From positions 1 to 43,529 of the forward strand of contig JANXNS010000122.1 in assembly GCA_025353965.1 (NCBI GenBank): a stretch of DNA of 43,529 bases. The letters run 5' to 3'. A program made the position numbers and the translations under genes. Each line of letters begins with the position of its first letter. Within the stretch, counting starts at the first letter, position 1. Below the pieces are notes generated by a model that saw nothing but the letters and a program-made list of their open reading frames with translations, did not search any database and was not told the origin of the DNA. Below are positions 32,831 to 40,319 of this stretch, piece after piece. The stretch is from Aquihabitans sp. (GTDB taxonomy: Bacteria; Actinomycetota; Acidimicrobiia; Acidimicrobiales; Iamiaceae).

Positions 32831-33696
32831 TTCTGGCCGTGGATATTGGCGGCACCAAGATGGCGGCGGCAATCGTCGATGCCAACGGAGTGTTGGTTGC
32901 CCGCGACCAGGTACCGACGTCCGGGGCCGACGAGAACGAACTGTTTGGCACGGTGACGAGCCTGATCGACCGGGTCCGAGAACAAGGCGGGGTCGACGTG
33001 ATCGCCTGTGGGGTCGGGTCGGGTGGGCCGATGACCGCGAGCGGGGTAACCGTATCGCCGCTGAACATCCATCAATGGCGGGAATTTCCCCTGCGGGCCC
33101 GGTTGGCCGACCACACGGGGCTCACCACCTGGGTAGACAACGACGCAAAGGCGCTGGCGTTGGGCGAAGGCTGGAAGGGCGCGGCGGTGGGTCGCCGCAA
33201 CTATCTGGCCATGGTGGTGTCAACCGGCGTTGGGGGCGGCATCGTGCTCGACGGCCGCCTGCTCGATGGTGCCGGAGGTAACGCTGGGCACATTGGCCAC
33301 CTCAACGTCGTGCCGGATGGTCGGCTCTGCCCGTGCGGGTCTCACGGCTGCCTGGAGGCAGAGGCATCGGGTACGGCCATCAAGGCCATCACCGGGCGCT
33401 CGGCCAAGGAGGCAACTCTCGACGTGATGCGTCACACCGGCGCCCTGGTCGGCCGGGCCGTCGGGTCGCTGGCCAGCCTGCTGGACCTCCAGTTGGCCTG
33501 TGTCGCTGGTTCGGTCGCCCTCGGTTTCGGCGAGCCGTTCTTTGCTGCGGCCCAGGCGGAAGTAGACCGCTATGCAATGATCTCGCACGCCCGCGGAACC
33601 GTGGTGAGGCCGGGCGGGCTCACGTCAGATGGACCGCTCATTGGGGCTGCGGCCGTGGCGTGGCGGGCCCTTGGTCACGACGTTGGTGTGTCATGA
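32821..33696 (+). CDS. ROK-family sugar kinase or regulator (second copy)
   Basis: The 291-residue protein starts VEHVLAVDIGGTKMAAAIVD with the phosphate-binding loop. VDNDAKALALGEGW carries the catalytic Asp, VVSTGVGGGIVLDG binds sugar and nucleotide, GHIGHLNVVPDG has the His of the zinc site, and CPCGSHGCLEAEASG holds the three zinc cysteines. It lacks the N-terminal helix-turn-helix of ROK repressors, so a kinase is likelier; substrate unknown. It is shorter than the glucokinase at 14582. Its GTG start has a CATGCT -10-like hexamer 6 nt upstream. A small Trp-rich protein gene overlaps its end by 4 nt. Confidence 0.86.
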   Translation: MEHVLAVDIGGTKMAAAIVDANGVLVARDQVPTSGADENELFGTVTSLIDRVREQGGVDVIACGVGSGGPMTASGVTVSPLNIHQWREFPLRARLADHTGLTTWVDNDAKALALGEGWKGAAVGRRNYLAMVVSTGVGGGIVLDGRLLDGAGGNAGHIGHLNVVPDGRLCPCGSHGCLEAEASGTAIKAITGRSAKEATLDVMRHTGALVGRAVGSLASLLDLQLACVAGSVALGFGEPFFAAAQAEVDRYAMISHARGTVVRPGGLTSDGPLIGAAAVAWRALGHDVGVS

Positions 33697-33947
33697 CGTC
33701 GCCCTCTTTTTGGTTCTCGGTGGGCCTTGCCCTGGTTTGTCGGCCCGGCTTGTGGGGCACCGCTTGGTCGCAGGTGTTTCGGCTGGCGGCGCCGGGGTGG
33801 TGGCGACGATCGCCCTTCTTGCCCCTGCCCGACCCCGGCTACCTCCGCTTCCGCCTGGAGACCCAATACGGCAGCAATCAGGCGCCAGACCCGGCCGACG
33901 TCGTGACGTACCTCCAATGGTGCCGGTCATACGGACAGCTCACCTGA
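33693..33947 (+). CDS. Small aromatic-rich protein of unknown function
   Basis: This 84-residue protein overlaps the ROK gene by 4 nt (ATGA), so it is probably translated. It begins with a hydrophobic, tryptophan-rich helix (FWFSVGLALVCRPGLWGTAW, about 6-25), then FRLAAPGWWRRSPFLPLPDPGYLRFRLETQYG and a C-terminal helix DVVTYLQWCRSYGQ. The pattern suggests a membrane-interfacial protein. I recognise no family. Confidence 0.68.
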   Translation: MTSPSFWFSVGLALVCRPGLWGTAWSQVFRLAAPGWWRRSPFLPLPDPGYLRFRLETQYGSNQAPDPADVVTYLQWCRSYGQLT

Positions 33948-34004
33948 CCGGCCGTGGCCGGCGGGTCCCGTCCGAAACCCCGGTCCGGAACACCACGACT
34001 TCGG

Positions 34005-34010
34005 TACGAT
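34005..34010 (+). promoter_or_regulatory. Putative leaderless -10 element (TACGAT)
   Basis: TACGAT ends 6 nt before GTG 34017 of the HNH gene, with no Shine-Dalgarno. It matches the element used at 25164-25169 exactly and supports this start over upstream in-frame codons. Confidence 0.47.
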
Positions 34011-34016
34011 GCCCCC

Positions 34017-34514
34017 GTGGTCCGGGCGCTCGTGCTCAACGGAACTTACGAACCTCTGGCCGTGGTCACCGGCCGTCGCGCCGTGGTGCTGGTGTTGGGG
34101 GACAAGGCCGATGCCTTGGAAGGTTCGGGCTTGTGGCTCCACGCCGAACGGTTGGCGCTGGAAATGCCCTCGGTCATCCGTCTTCGTGCCGTGGTGAAGG
34201 TCACCCGGCAACGAGACCTGCCGATCAGTCGGCAGGGCGTCTTCGTGCGGGACGATCACTGCTGCCAATACTGCGGAAACCGCGCCGAGACGCTGGACCA
34301 CGTGGTGCCGCGCAGCCGGGGTGGGTTGCACTGCTGGGAAAATGTCGTGGCGGCCTGTCGGCCCTGCAACGTGGGCAAGGCGGATCGCCTCCTCCCCGAC
34401 ACCAGGCTCAGGCTGGGTCGTCCGCCGGTCCAGCCCCGCCGGTTGTCGTGGGTCATGGTTGCAGTAGGTCAGGTTCCTGATCAGTGGCGGCCGTGGTTGC
34501 CACAGGCGGCGTGA
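34017..34514 (+). CDS. HNH endonuclease family protein
   Basis: The 165-residue protein has an N-terminal strand pair (RALVLNGTYEPLAVVTGRRAVVLVL) conserved in actinobacterial HNH proteins. An HNH domain follows (about 75-125): two CxxC zinc knuckles, CQYCG and CRPC, frame the catalytic LDHVVPRSRGGLHCWENVVAAC, with the key His in DH and the Asn at ENVV. The substrate is unknown; these chromosomal proteins are not obviously part of a restriction or mobile system here. The GTG 34017 start is supported by the TACGAT -10 element. It is followed by menC after 4 nt. Confidence 0.9.
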   Translation: MVRALVLNGTYEPLAVVTGRRAVVLVLGDKADALEGSGLWLHAERLALEMPSVIRLRAVVKVTRQRDLPISRQGVFVRDDHCCQYCGNRAETLDHVVPRSRGGLHCWENVVAACRPCNVGKADRLLPDTRLRLGRPPVQPRRLSWVMVAVGQVPDQWRPWLPQAA

Positions 34515-34518
34515 ATCG

Positions 34519-35622
34519 GTGAACGCTCGGGTTGAGTTTGATGTGGCCGAGGTCGAGTTGGTGCGGGTGCAGGTACCGCTCGTGGCCGCCCTCTCCTCCG
34601 CCCACGGCACCGAGTTGATCCGCGACCTCGTGCTGGTTCGGGTCACGCTCAACGATGGGAGCACCGGGTGGGGTGAGTGCTCGGCGCTGGCCCGACCGAC
34701 CTACACCTCGGAGTACACCGCCGCCGCCTGGTCGATGTTACGGGATGAACTGATCCCTGGCCTTTGGGCTACCGGCGAACATGAGGTCGTCGGCCATCCC
34801 ATGGCCGTCCACGCGCTCGGAACCGCTCGCCTGGACGCGAGCCTCCGCCAGCGGGGGCGGCGTCTGGTGGAGGAACTCGGGCAACGCTACGGCCGCCCGT
34901 CCGAGCACCTGCCGGTCACGGCGGTGGTGGGGCGAGCAGCGTCCATCGATGCCGCCTTGGGGGTGGTGGAAGCCCGCCTGAACGAGGGGGCTGTTCTGAT
35001 CAAGGTCAAGGTCACGCCCCACCCGGCTGACCTGGAGGTGGTCATGGCCGTGCGGGCCATGTGGCCGAACCTCGCACTCGCCGTTGACGGCAACGGCACG
35101 TTGGATCACCGGTCGCTGTCGATCCTGGATGGTCTTGGCCTCGCCTATGTCGAGCAACCAGCCCCGGCAGAGGACCTGCTGGCTTCGGCGGCGATGGCGA
35201 AGCGGCTTGGGGCCCCGGTCGCGCTGGATGAATCGATCACGTCGATTGCTGCCCTTGAACTGGCGCTCACGGTGGGTGCCGGTCAGGTGATCAATGTGAA
35301 ACCGGCCCGGCTTGGCGGCGTCCACGTTGCCGCCGGTTTGGCCCAGGTCGCCGTCGATGCTGGTTGTGCCGTGTTTGTGGGCGGGATGCTCGAGTCCGGG
35401 GTTGGTCGAGCGGCGGCCTTGGCCGTTGCTGCCCTTCCGGTGTGCACCCTCCCGACGGACCTAGGCCCTTCGAGTCGGTACCTTGACCCGGACCTCACAA
35501 CCGCGGTGGTGGCCGATGACCGTGGCTGGGTGGTCGTACCGCCGGGCCTGGGCATTGGCGTCGACGTAGTGGCCGACCGTCTGGAGCAAACCGCGGTCGA
35601 CCGCCTCGTTTTGCGCCCATGA
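34519..35622 (+). CDS. menC: Enolase-superfamily enzyme, likely o-succinylbenzoate synthase
   Basis: The 367-residue protein has the MLE/MenC plan: a capping N-terminal domain with VQVPLVAALSSAHG, then a TIM barrel. The catalytic acid-base Lys pair is in IKVKV (Lys162 and Lys164), the metal ligands are Asp190 (VDGNG), Glu212 (YVEQPAP) and Asp237 (LDESI), and the opposite Lys is Lys261 (NVKPARLGG). MenC makes o-succinylbenzoate for menaquinone, but N-acylamino acid racemase activity is often mixed in this family and other men genes are not in the window. GTG 34519 is the start. It overlaps the next gene by 4 nt. Confidence 0.85.
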   Translation: MNARVEFDVAEVELVRVQVPLVAALSSAHGTELIRDLVLVRVTLNDGSTGWGECSALARPTYTSEYTAAAWSMLRDELIPGLWATGEHEVVGHPMAVHALGTARLDASLRQRGRRLVEELGQRYGRPSEHLPVTAVVGRAASIDAALGVVEARLNEGAVLIKVKVTPHPADLEVVMAVRAMWPNLALAVDGNGTLDHRSLSILDGLGLAYVEQPAPAEDLLASAAMAKRLGAPVALDESITSIAALELALTVGAGQVINVKPARLGGVHVAAGLAQVAVDAGCAVFVGGMLESGVGRAAALAVAALPVCTLPTDLGPSSRYLDPDLTTAVVADDRGWVVVPPGLGIGVDVVADRLEQTAVDRLVLRP

Positions 35623-36293
35623 ATTGGCGAGTGGAGCGCCACTTGGGCTCGGCGGCCACTTTTCACGGACTCGACCTCCGAGATCCCGTTCGTCGCCTGG
35701 TTTGGTGGTTCGAGGTGCTTCGCCCGGCGATTGCCTTGGGCAGTACCCAACGCCTGGAGGTGGTCGACCCCGAACGAGCGGAGGCAGCGGGGGTGGAGAT
35801 CGTGCGCCGCCGCAGCGGGGGAGGGGCGGTATGGCTGGCCCCCGGTCAGGTCACCTGGGTCGACGTGGTTTTGCCCGCGGGAGATCCGCGTTGGGTCGAT
35901 GACGTGGGGCAGGCCGCCGCGTGGCTGGGCAGGGCCTGGGCCGCGGTCTTGGAGGATCTTGGGTGCGCGGGCGTTCAGGTCCACCTGGGTCCGCTGGTGC
36001 GTTCGCCACACTCGGGTCTGGTGTGCTTTGCCGGGCTGGCTCCCGGTGAGGTTCTGGTCGATGGCCGCAAGGTGGTGGGCATCTCCCAGCGGCGGACACG
36101 CGCTGGTGCCCGGTTCCAGTGCGCCTTGCTTCACGAGTGGGACCCGCGCCCCATGGTCGATGTCCTCGCATTGACCGAGCCCGAGCGGGAAGCGTTGGTC
36201 GGCGACCTCAGCGCCGTCGCTGCTGGCATTGGGCCGGTGCGGTCGGCCGAGGTTGTTGGGGCCCTGGTGGCTCAGTTACGGACCGAAAGCTGA
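35619..36293 (+). CDS. Lipoate/biotin-protein ligase-like protein
   Basis: The 224-residue protein has the BPL/LplA catalytic fold. RRRSGGGAVWLAPGQVTWVDVVLP (about 62-85) matches the RRxxGGGAVxH-type substrate loop with Leu-Ala in place of the usual His. GRKVVGISQRR (about 148-158) contains the Lys that normally contacts the lipoyl- or biotinyl-adenylate. The C-terminal accessory domain of LplA is missing. No lipoyl-domain enzyme is adjacent, so the protein might transfer octanoyl or lipoyl groups, or have another acyl role. It overlaps menC by 4 nt. A 68-bp gap with the mraZ control region follows. Confidence 0.8.
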   Translation: MNWRVERHLGSAATFHGLDLRDPVRRLVWWFEVLRPAIALGSTQRLEVVDPERAEAAGVEIVRRRSGGGAVWLAPGQVTWVDVVLPAGDPRWVDDVGQAAAWLGRAWAAVLEDLGCAGVQVHLGPLVRSPHSGLVCFAGLAPGEVLVDGRKVVGISQRRTRAGARFQCALLHEWDPRPMVDVLALTEPEREALVGDLSAVAAGIGPVRSAEVVGALVAQLRTES

Positions 36294-36342
36294 ACTGACC
36301 TCGGGATCGAACAAAAGTTCGGGGTTCCCAGGATGAATGAAA

Positions 36343-36366
36343 TGGAGTAGTTTGGACCTCAATGGA
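36343..36366 (+). promoter_or_regulatory. Putative MraZ-binding direct repeats
   Basis: TGGA occurs at 36343, 36353 and 36363, exactly 10 bp apart. Known MraZ operators consist of three or four TGGG-type repeats with the same period. The repeats cover the -10 element and the mraZ start codon, ideal for autorepression of the dcw operon. The TGGA form differs by one base from the E. coli consensus. Confidence 0.65.
36348..36353 (+). promoter_or_regulatory. Putative leaderless -10 element (TAGTTT) of mraZ
   Basis: TAGTTT ends 8 nt before ATG 36362; no Shine-Dalgarno lies between. It sits inside the TGGA repeat array. It would drive the whole dcw cluster. Confidence 0.45.
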
Positions 36367-36868
36367 ACAGGGGCAAGAACGCGGGGTCGCTCTAGCGATC
36401 GAAGAGACGCCCACTGCGTCGCCCCTCACCTCGTTTGGCCACCCGGCGTTTCACGGCACCTACCGCCTCAAATTGGATGCGACCGGCCGGGTTTCGTTGC
36501 CTGCTTCGTTCAAAGGTGCCTTCAGCGCCACGGGATTCATTCGGCCCAATCGAAACTCGCACCTGATGCTCTGGACGCCGAGCGGGTTCAAGGCCGTCGC
36601 CGACGCGTTCGGCGGGAGCGGTTCTTCGGGTGTGGTCAATCCCCGCACTCGCAAGCGGTTGCACATGTCGACCACCGAGGTGTCGGTCGACAGGCAGAGC
36701 CGCTTCGTGATCCCCCCGGAGCTTCGGGTCAAGGTCGGGCTCGGCGAAGCCATCGTGTTGGCCGGGGCCATTGAGACCATCGAGATTTGGTCGGCGGATT
36801 CCTTCGTGGACGAAGAGGCCACCTTTGATGATGCGGACCTGTTCTTCGATGGGTTCGAAGGACTGTGA
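36362..36868 (+). CDS. mraZ: Transcriptional regulator MraZ
   Basis: MraZ is a DNA-binding protein with two AbrB-like halves that controls the division/cell-wall cluster. The 168-residue protein has the first half at FHGTYRLKLDATGRVSLPASF (about 31-51) and the second at TTEVSVDRQSRFVIPPELR (about 103-121), each with the family's D-x-x-x-R-x-x-x-P pattern. It is about 25-30 residues longer at the N-terminus than usual, because the only in-frame ATG is at 36362. This start has a TAGTTT -10 element 8 nt upstream. Its ATG is also part of the third TGGA repeat. It overlaps rsmH by 4 nt. Confidence 0.92.
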   Translation: MEQGQERGVALAIEETPTASPLTSFGHPAFHGTYRLKLDATGRVSLPASFKGAFSATGFIRPNRNSHLMLWTPSGFKAVADAFGGSGSSGVVNPRTRKRLHMSTTEVSVDRQSRFVIPPELRVKVGLGEAIVLAGAIETIEIWSADSFVDEEATFDDADLFFDGFEGL

Positions 36869-37827
36869 GCATGACCTTCGTCCACCAATCGGTTCTGCTT
36901 GACCGAGTCCTGGAGCTGTTTGCTCCGGTGCCCGCCGGCACGATCGTGGATGCAACTCTTGGCGGTGCCGGCCATGCGGCGGCCCTGCTCGAGACACGAG
37001 CGGACCTTCGGGTCCTCGGTCTCGACCAGGACCCCCATGCCCTGCTCGCAGCGCAGGCCAGGCTCGCCGAATTTGGTGACCGGGCCACGGCAGTACATGC
37101 CCGCTTCGATCAGCTGGCGACGGTCGTCGCCGCGGCCGGCGCCGCCAACCAACCGATCGTCGGGGTCCTGTTCGACCTTGGCGTGTCCTCGCCGCAGTTC
37201 GACCGGCCCGAGCGCGGCTTCAGCTACCGCAACAACGCCCCGCTCGACATGCGGATGGATACCACCACGGGCCGTACGGCCGCCGACCTCGTCAATGACA
37301 CCAACGAGCGTGACCTGGCGGCCATCCTGCGCCGGTACTCCGACGAACGCTTTGCTAGCCGCATTGCCAAGGCCATCGTGTACGCCCGCCCGGTGCTCAC
37401 CACTGGTGAACTGAGCGAGCTGGTCGTGAACGCCATCCCCGCCCCCGCCCGCCGTAAGGGTGGCCACCCAGCCAAGCGGACCTTCCAGGCCATTCGAATC
37501 GCCGTCAACGAAGAGCTCGACGTGATCCCCCCGGCGCTCGATGCCGCCATCGACGCGGTCGTGGCTGGTGGACGGGTCGCGGTCATCAGCTTCCATTCGG
37601 GGGAGGACCGCCTGGTCAAGGCCCGGTTCCGTTTGGCGGAAGACGGTGGCTGTAGCTGTCCCCCCGGTTTGCCCTGCGTGTGTGGCGCCGTGGCGGAGGC
37701 CCGTCTCCTCAAGCGAGGGGGCTGGGTTCCGACCGCAGCCGAAATCGAAGCCAATCCCCGAGCTGCCAGTGCCCGCCTTCGTGCGGTCGAAAAACTTCCT
37801 ACAACTCCCGGCGAGGATCTCCAATGA
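36865..37827 (+). CDS. rsmH: 16S rRNA (cytosine1402-N4)-methyltransferase
   Basis: RsmH methylates N4 of C1402 of 16S rRNA in the decoding centre, using S-adenosylmethionine. The 320-residue protein has FVHQSVLLDRVLELF, the SAM loop VDATLGGAGHAA (about 29-40), GLDQDPHAL, GVLFDLGVSSPQFD, a NAPLDMRMD segment (about 125-133) and a C-terminal SFHSGEDRLVKARFR. A CSCPP...CVCG cysteine cluster lies in the C-terminal region. It starts at GTG 36865 (or ATG 36871) and overlaps mraZ and ftsL by 4 nt each, fitting one dcw transcript. Confidence 0.95.
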   Translation: MSMTFVHQSVLLDRVLELFAPVPAGTIVDATLGGAGHAAALLETRADLRVLGLDQDPHALLAAQARLAEFGDRATAVHARFDQLATVVAAAGAANQPIVGVLFDLGVSSPQFDRPERGFSYRNNAPLDMRMDTTTGRTAADLVNDTNERDLAAILRRYSDERFASRIAKAIVYARPVLTTGELSELVVNAIPAPARRKGGHPAKRTFQAIRIAVNEELDVIPPALDAAIDAVVAGGRVAVISFHSGEDRLVKARFRLAEDGGCSCPPGLPCVCGAVAEARLLKRGGWVPTAAEIEANPRAASARLRAVEKLPTTPGEDLQ

Positions 37828-38285
37828 CCAGTCCCGTACGTGCCCCCCGACCAACTCCTCGCGGCATCCCTTCGATGCCCGCCCCACGGTCACGACCTGA
37901 CCTCCGGGTGGTCGGCGAACCGGCCCCGCGGTCTCGGACCGGCATCTCGGTCGCCGCCTCGGTCATCGTGGTTTTTGGCGCACTGGTCATGGTGGCCATG
38001 GCCCATTCCATGCTGGTGAGTGGCCAGGCTCACCTCGACCAGATGAACGCCCAGGTTCGAACTGAACGGGTACTCCTCCAGCGGGAGCAGCTCCGTCTTG
38101 CCGACGCTCAATCCCCGGCGCGAATCACCAGTGAGGCGCAGCGCCTCGGGATGGTGCCGACGGAGAAGCCGAATTGGCTGAGTCTCAAGACAGGCGTGCC
38201 GCCGGTCATGGCCGGCACAAACCATGATTCATCGGGTAGTACCGAACTGGCCAGTAGCAATGACGGGGCAGCGATCCAACCATGA
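37824..38285 (+). CDS. ftsL: FtsL-like division protein
   Basis: This 153-residue bitopic protein has an Arg/Pro-rich cytoplasmic N-terminus (about 1-45), one membrane helix (about 49-72, VAASVIVVFGALVMVAMAHSML), then a coiled coil (about 75-110, with QREQLRLADAQ) and an AQRLGMVP segment typical of FtsL/DivIC. The position between rsmH and the transpeptidase gene confirms the assignment. FtsL helps recruit and activate FtsW and FtsI in the divisome. The C-terminal Ser/Asn-rich tail of about 30 residues is probably disordered. Confidence 0.86.
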   Translation: MTSPVRAPRPTPRGIPSMPAPRSRPDLRVVGEPAPRSRTGISVAASVIVVFGALVMVAMAHSMLVSGQAHLDQMNAQVRTERVLLQREQLRLADAQSPARITSEAQRLGMVPTEKPNWLSLKTGVPPVMAGTNHDSSGSTELASSNDGAAIQP

Positions 38286-40315
38286 CGAAGCTTGGTGACT
38301 TCGATGATCTCGACAGCTTCTTCGGCCGCCGCCCCCAGGCTGTCCTCACGCCGCATGCCCTGTCGCCACGCCCAGCGACAGCAACTCGCCAGGCGCGGCC
38401 GGCCCGAGCGCCGTCAACTCGCCACGCCCCCCACGCCCCCCACGCCCCTCGGGCCCCTCGTGCCGCGAAGGAACGGCCGGGGCCGGTGGATGCCTTCATC
38501 ATCGAGCGCCGTACGCGCCGCCGCCTCGTTGGGTTCGTCGCCGTCGTCGCCGTAACGGCTGGTGGGATTGGGGCCCGCCTCGCAGATATCCAAGTCACAA
38601 GTCGCCAAACCTGGGTGACCTACGGCGCCAAACAACGAGATGGCTTCCGCGTCATCGATGCTGGTCGCGGCGCCATCTATGACCGCAACGGCCAGGCCTT
38701 CGCCCTGTCGGTGACCGAGCCGAACATCGTCGCCGATCCAAAGCAGGTGAGGGGTCCGATTGCGACCGCTCGGAAACTGGCCCCGATTCTGGGCGTGAGC
38801 GAGAGCGAGTTGACCAAGAAATTGACCGGCACGTCGCGCTACCAGTTGCTGGCCAAGACTGTTTCGGCTGAGGTCGCCAAGAAGGTGCTGGGCCTCAAGT
38901 TGGCCGGGATCACGCAAGAGGATGCGTACGTTCGCAAGAACCCCAGTGGTGGGCTTGGTCGCAACGTTGTCGGGACCACGTACGCCGATGGCGGCGTTGA
39001 CAAGGACGGGCACATGGCCCGGCGGGGAATCGAGCGGGCCTACGAAAACTCGCTTGAAGGTACCCAGGGTCGCCTTGAATTCGAGAAGGATCCCGGGGGC
39101 AACACGATCGCTGGTGGTCAGACCAAGCTGACGGCGGCCAAGCCTGGTACCAACCTGTACCTCACTCTGGATCAGTCGCTGCAGTACGCCACCGAGCAGG
39201 CCCTCATCAAGCAGGTCACGGCCACCCGCGCCAAGCAGGCCATGGCGATCATCAGTCGTCCCAGTACGGGAGAAATCCTGTCGATGGCCACGGTGGCCGC
39301 CGATGGCGAGGGGAACGTCCGCACTACCGGGGCGAACCGTCCGGTGAGCGACGTGTTCGAACCAGGCTCGGTCAACAAGATGATCACCGTCGCCGGAGCG
39401 CTCGAAGAAGGACTCATCGATCCGACGACGCCGCACGACGTACCCGATCGACTGATGGTTGGCGATCACCTCTTCACGGACCACGATCCGCACCCGACGC
39501 AGAACTGGTCGACCACCGACATCCTGGCCAACTCCTCCAACATCGGCACGATCAAAATCGCCCAACAGCTAGGCGCTCCCAAGGTCGATCAGTACCTTCG
39601 TGCCTTTGGGTTCGGAACCAGCAGCGGGCTCCCCGACGAGGTCAACGGCATCATGTTGCCGCTCGATGCATGGTCCGGCACGAGCATCGGAGCCATTCCA
39701 ATCGGGCAGGGCATTGGCGTCACGGCCCTCCAAATGCTCACGGCATACAACGTGATTGCCAACGACGGCATCTATGTGGCCCCGAAGCTGGTTGCCGCCA
39801 CCGACACGGGCACGGGTAAGACGCCGACCCCGGCATCTGCTCGCCGACGGGTCGTCTCGACCGAGACGGCCATCTCGATGCGCCAGATGTTGGCCAAGGT
39901 CGTCAGCGACGGTACGGGCAAGCCGGCCCAGATCCCCGGCTACGAGCCCTTTGGCAAGACGGGCACGGCACGGATTCCGCAGTTCGCTGGGGACTCCAAG
40001 GACGCGTACAAAGATGCCCAGGGCAAGTATCACTACATCGGGAGCTTCGTCGGTGCCGTCCAGGGCGCTGACCTGTCGATCATCGTGACGGTGCAAGAGG
40101 CTGAGACATCGATCTTTGGCAGTGATTTGGCTGCCCCGGTGTTCTCAGCGCTGGCGTCACTCGCCCTGCGCTACCAGCACATAGCGCCGCCCAACCTGCT
40201 AGCGGCGGCCAAGCAGGTAGCGGCGGCCAGAGCAGCGGTGCCCGAGCTCAGCCAGTCGGCGCTCGAGGCCGACAGCGAGGGTCCCGCTTCGGGGACCGAA
40301 ACCGCGCCAGGCTGA
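38282..40315 (+). CDS. ftsI: Peptidoglycan transpeptidase FtsI (PBP3)
   Basis: The class B penicillin-binding protein cross-links septal peptidoglycan. It has 677 residues: a cytoplasmic tail (about 1-80), a membrane helix (about 82-103), a pedestal domain, then the transpeptidase with the catalytic Ser363 in SVNK, Ser418-x-Asn420 in NSSNIG, and Lys559-Thr-Gly in FGKTGTA. The cytoplasmic tail holds an imperfect 9-bp tandem repeat (38423-38458) encoding HAP-HAP-HAP-RAP-RAA. The gene overlaps ftsL by 4 nt and ends 4 nt before murE. No PASTA domains are seen. Confidence 0.95.
   Translation: MTKLGDFDDLDSFFGRRPQAVLTPHALSPRPATATRQARPARAPSTRHAPHAPHAPRAPRAAKERPGPVDAFIIERRTRRRLVGFVAVVAVTAGGIGARLADIQVTSRQTWVTYGAKQRDGFRVIDAGRGAIYDRNGQAFALSVTEPNIVADPKQVRGPIATARKLAPILGVSESELTKKLTGTSRYQLLAKTVSAEVAKKVLGLKLAGITQEDAYVRKNPSGGLGRNVVGTTYADGGVDKDGHMARRGIERAYENSLEGTQGRLEFEKDPGGNTIAGGQTKLTAAKPGTNLYLTLDQSLQYATEQALIKQVTATRAKQAMAIISRPSTGEILSMATVAADGEGNVRTTGANRPVSDVFEPGSVNKMITVAGALEEGLIDPTTPHDVPDRLMVGDHLFTDHDPHPTQNWSTTDILANSSNIGTIKIAQQLGAPKVDQYLRAFGFGTSSGLPDEVNGIMLPLDAWSGTSIGAIPIGQGIGVTALQMLTAYNVIANDGIYVAPKLVAATDTGTGKTPTPASARRRVVSTETAISMRQMLAKVVSDGTGKPAQIPGYEPFGKTGTARIPQFAGDSKDAYKDAQGKYHYIGSFVGAVQGADLSIIVTVQEAETSIFGSDLAAPVFSALASLALRYQHIAPPNLLAAAKQVAAARAAVPELSQSALEADSEGPASGTETAPG
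38423..38458 (+). repeat. 9-bp tandem repeat within ftsI
   Basis: Four tandem 9-bp units, two identical CACGCCCCC copies followed by CACGCCCCT and CGGGCCCCT, encode His-Ala-Pro or Arg-Ala-Pro in the cytoplasmic tail of FtsI. Such runs can vary in copy number by slippage without breaking the frame. Confidence 0.75.
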
Positions 40316-40319
40316 GCTG

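Noticed and set aside
34017-34514. HNH protein as part of a restriction or mobile system
   Set aside because: No methyltransferase, integrase or repeats lie near it, and it sits in an ordinary chromosomal operon.
38423-38458. Short tandem repeat as a CRISPR or intergenic repeat
   Set aside because: The 9-bp units are in frame inside ftsI and encode a His/Arg-Ala-Pro tail, with no spacers.
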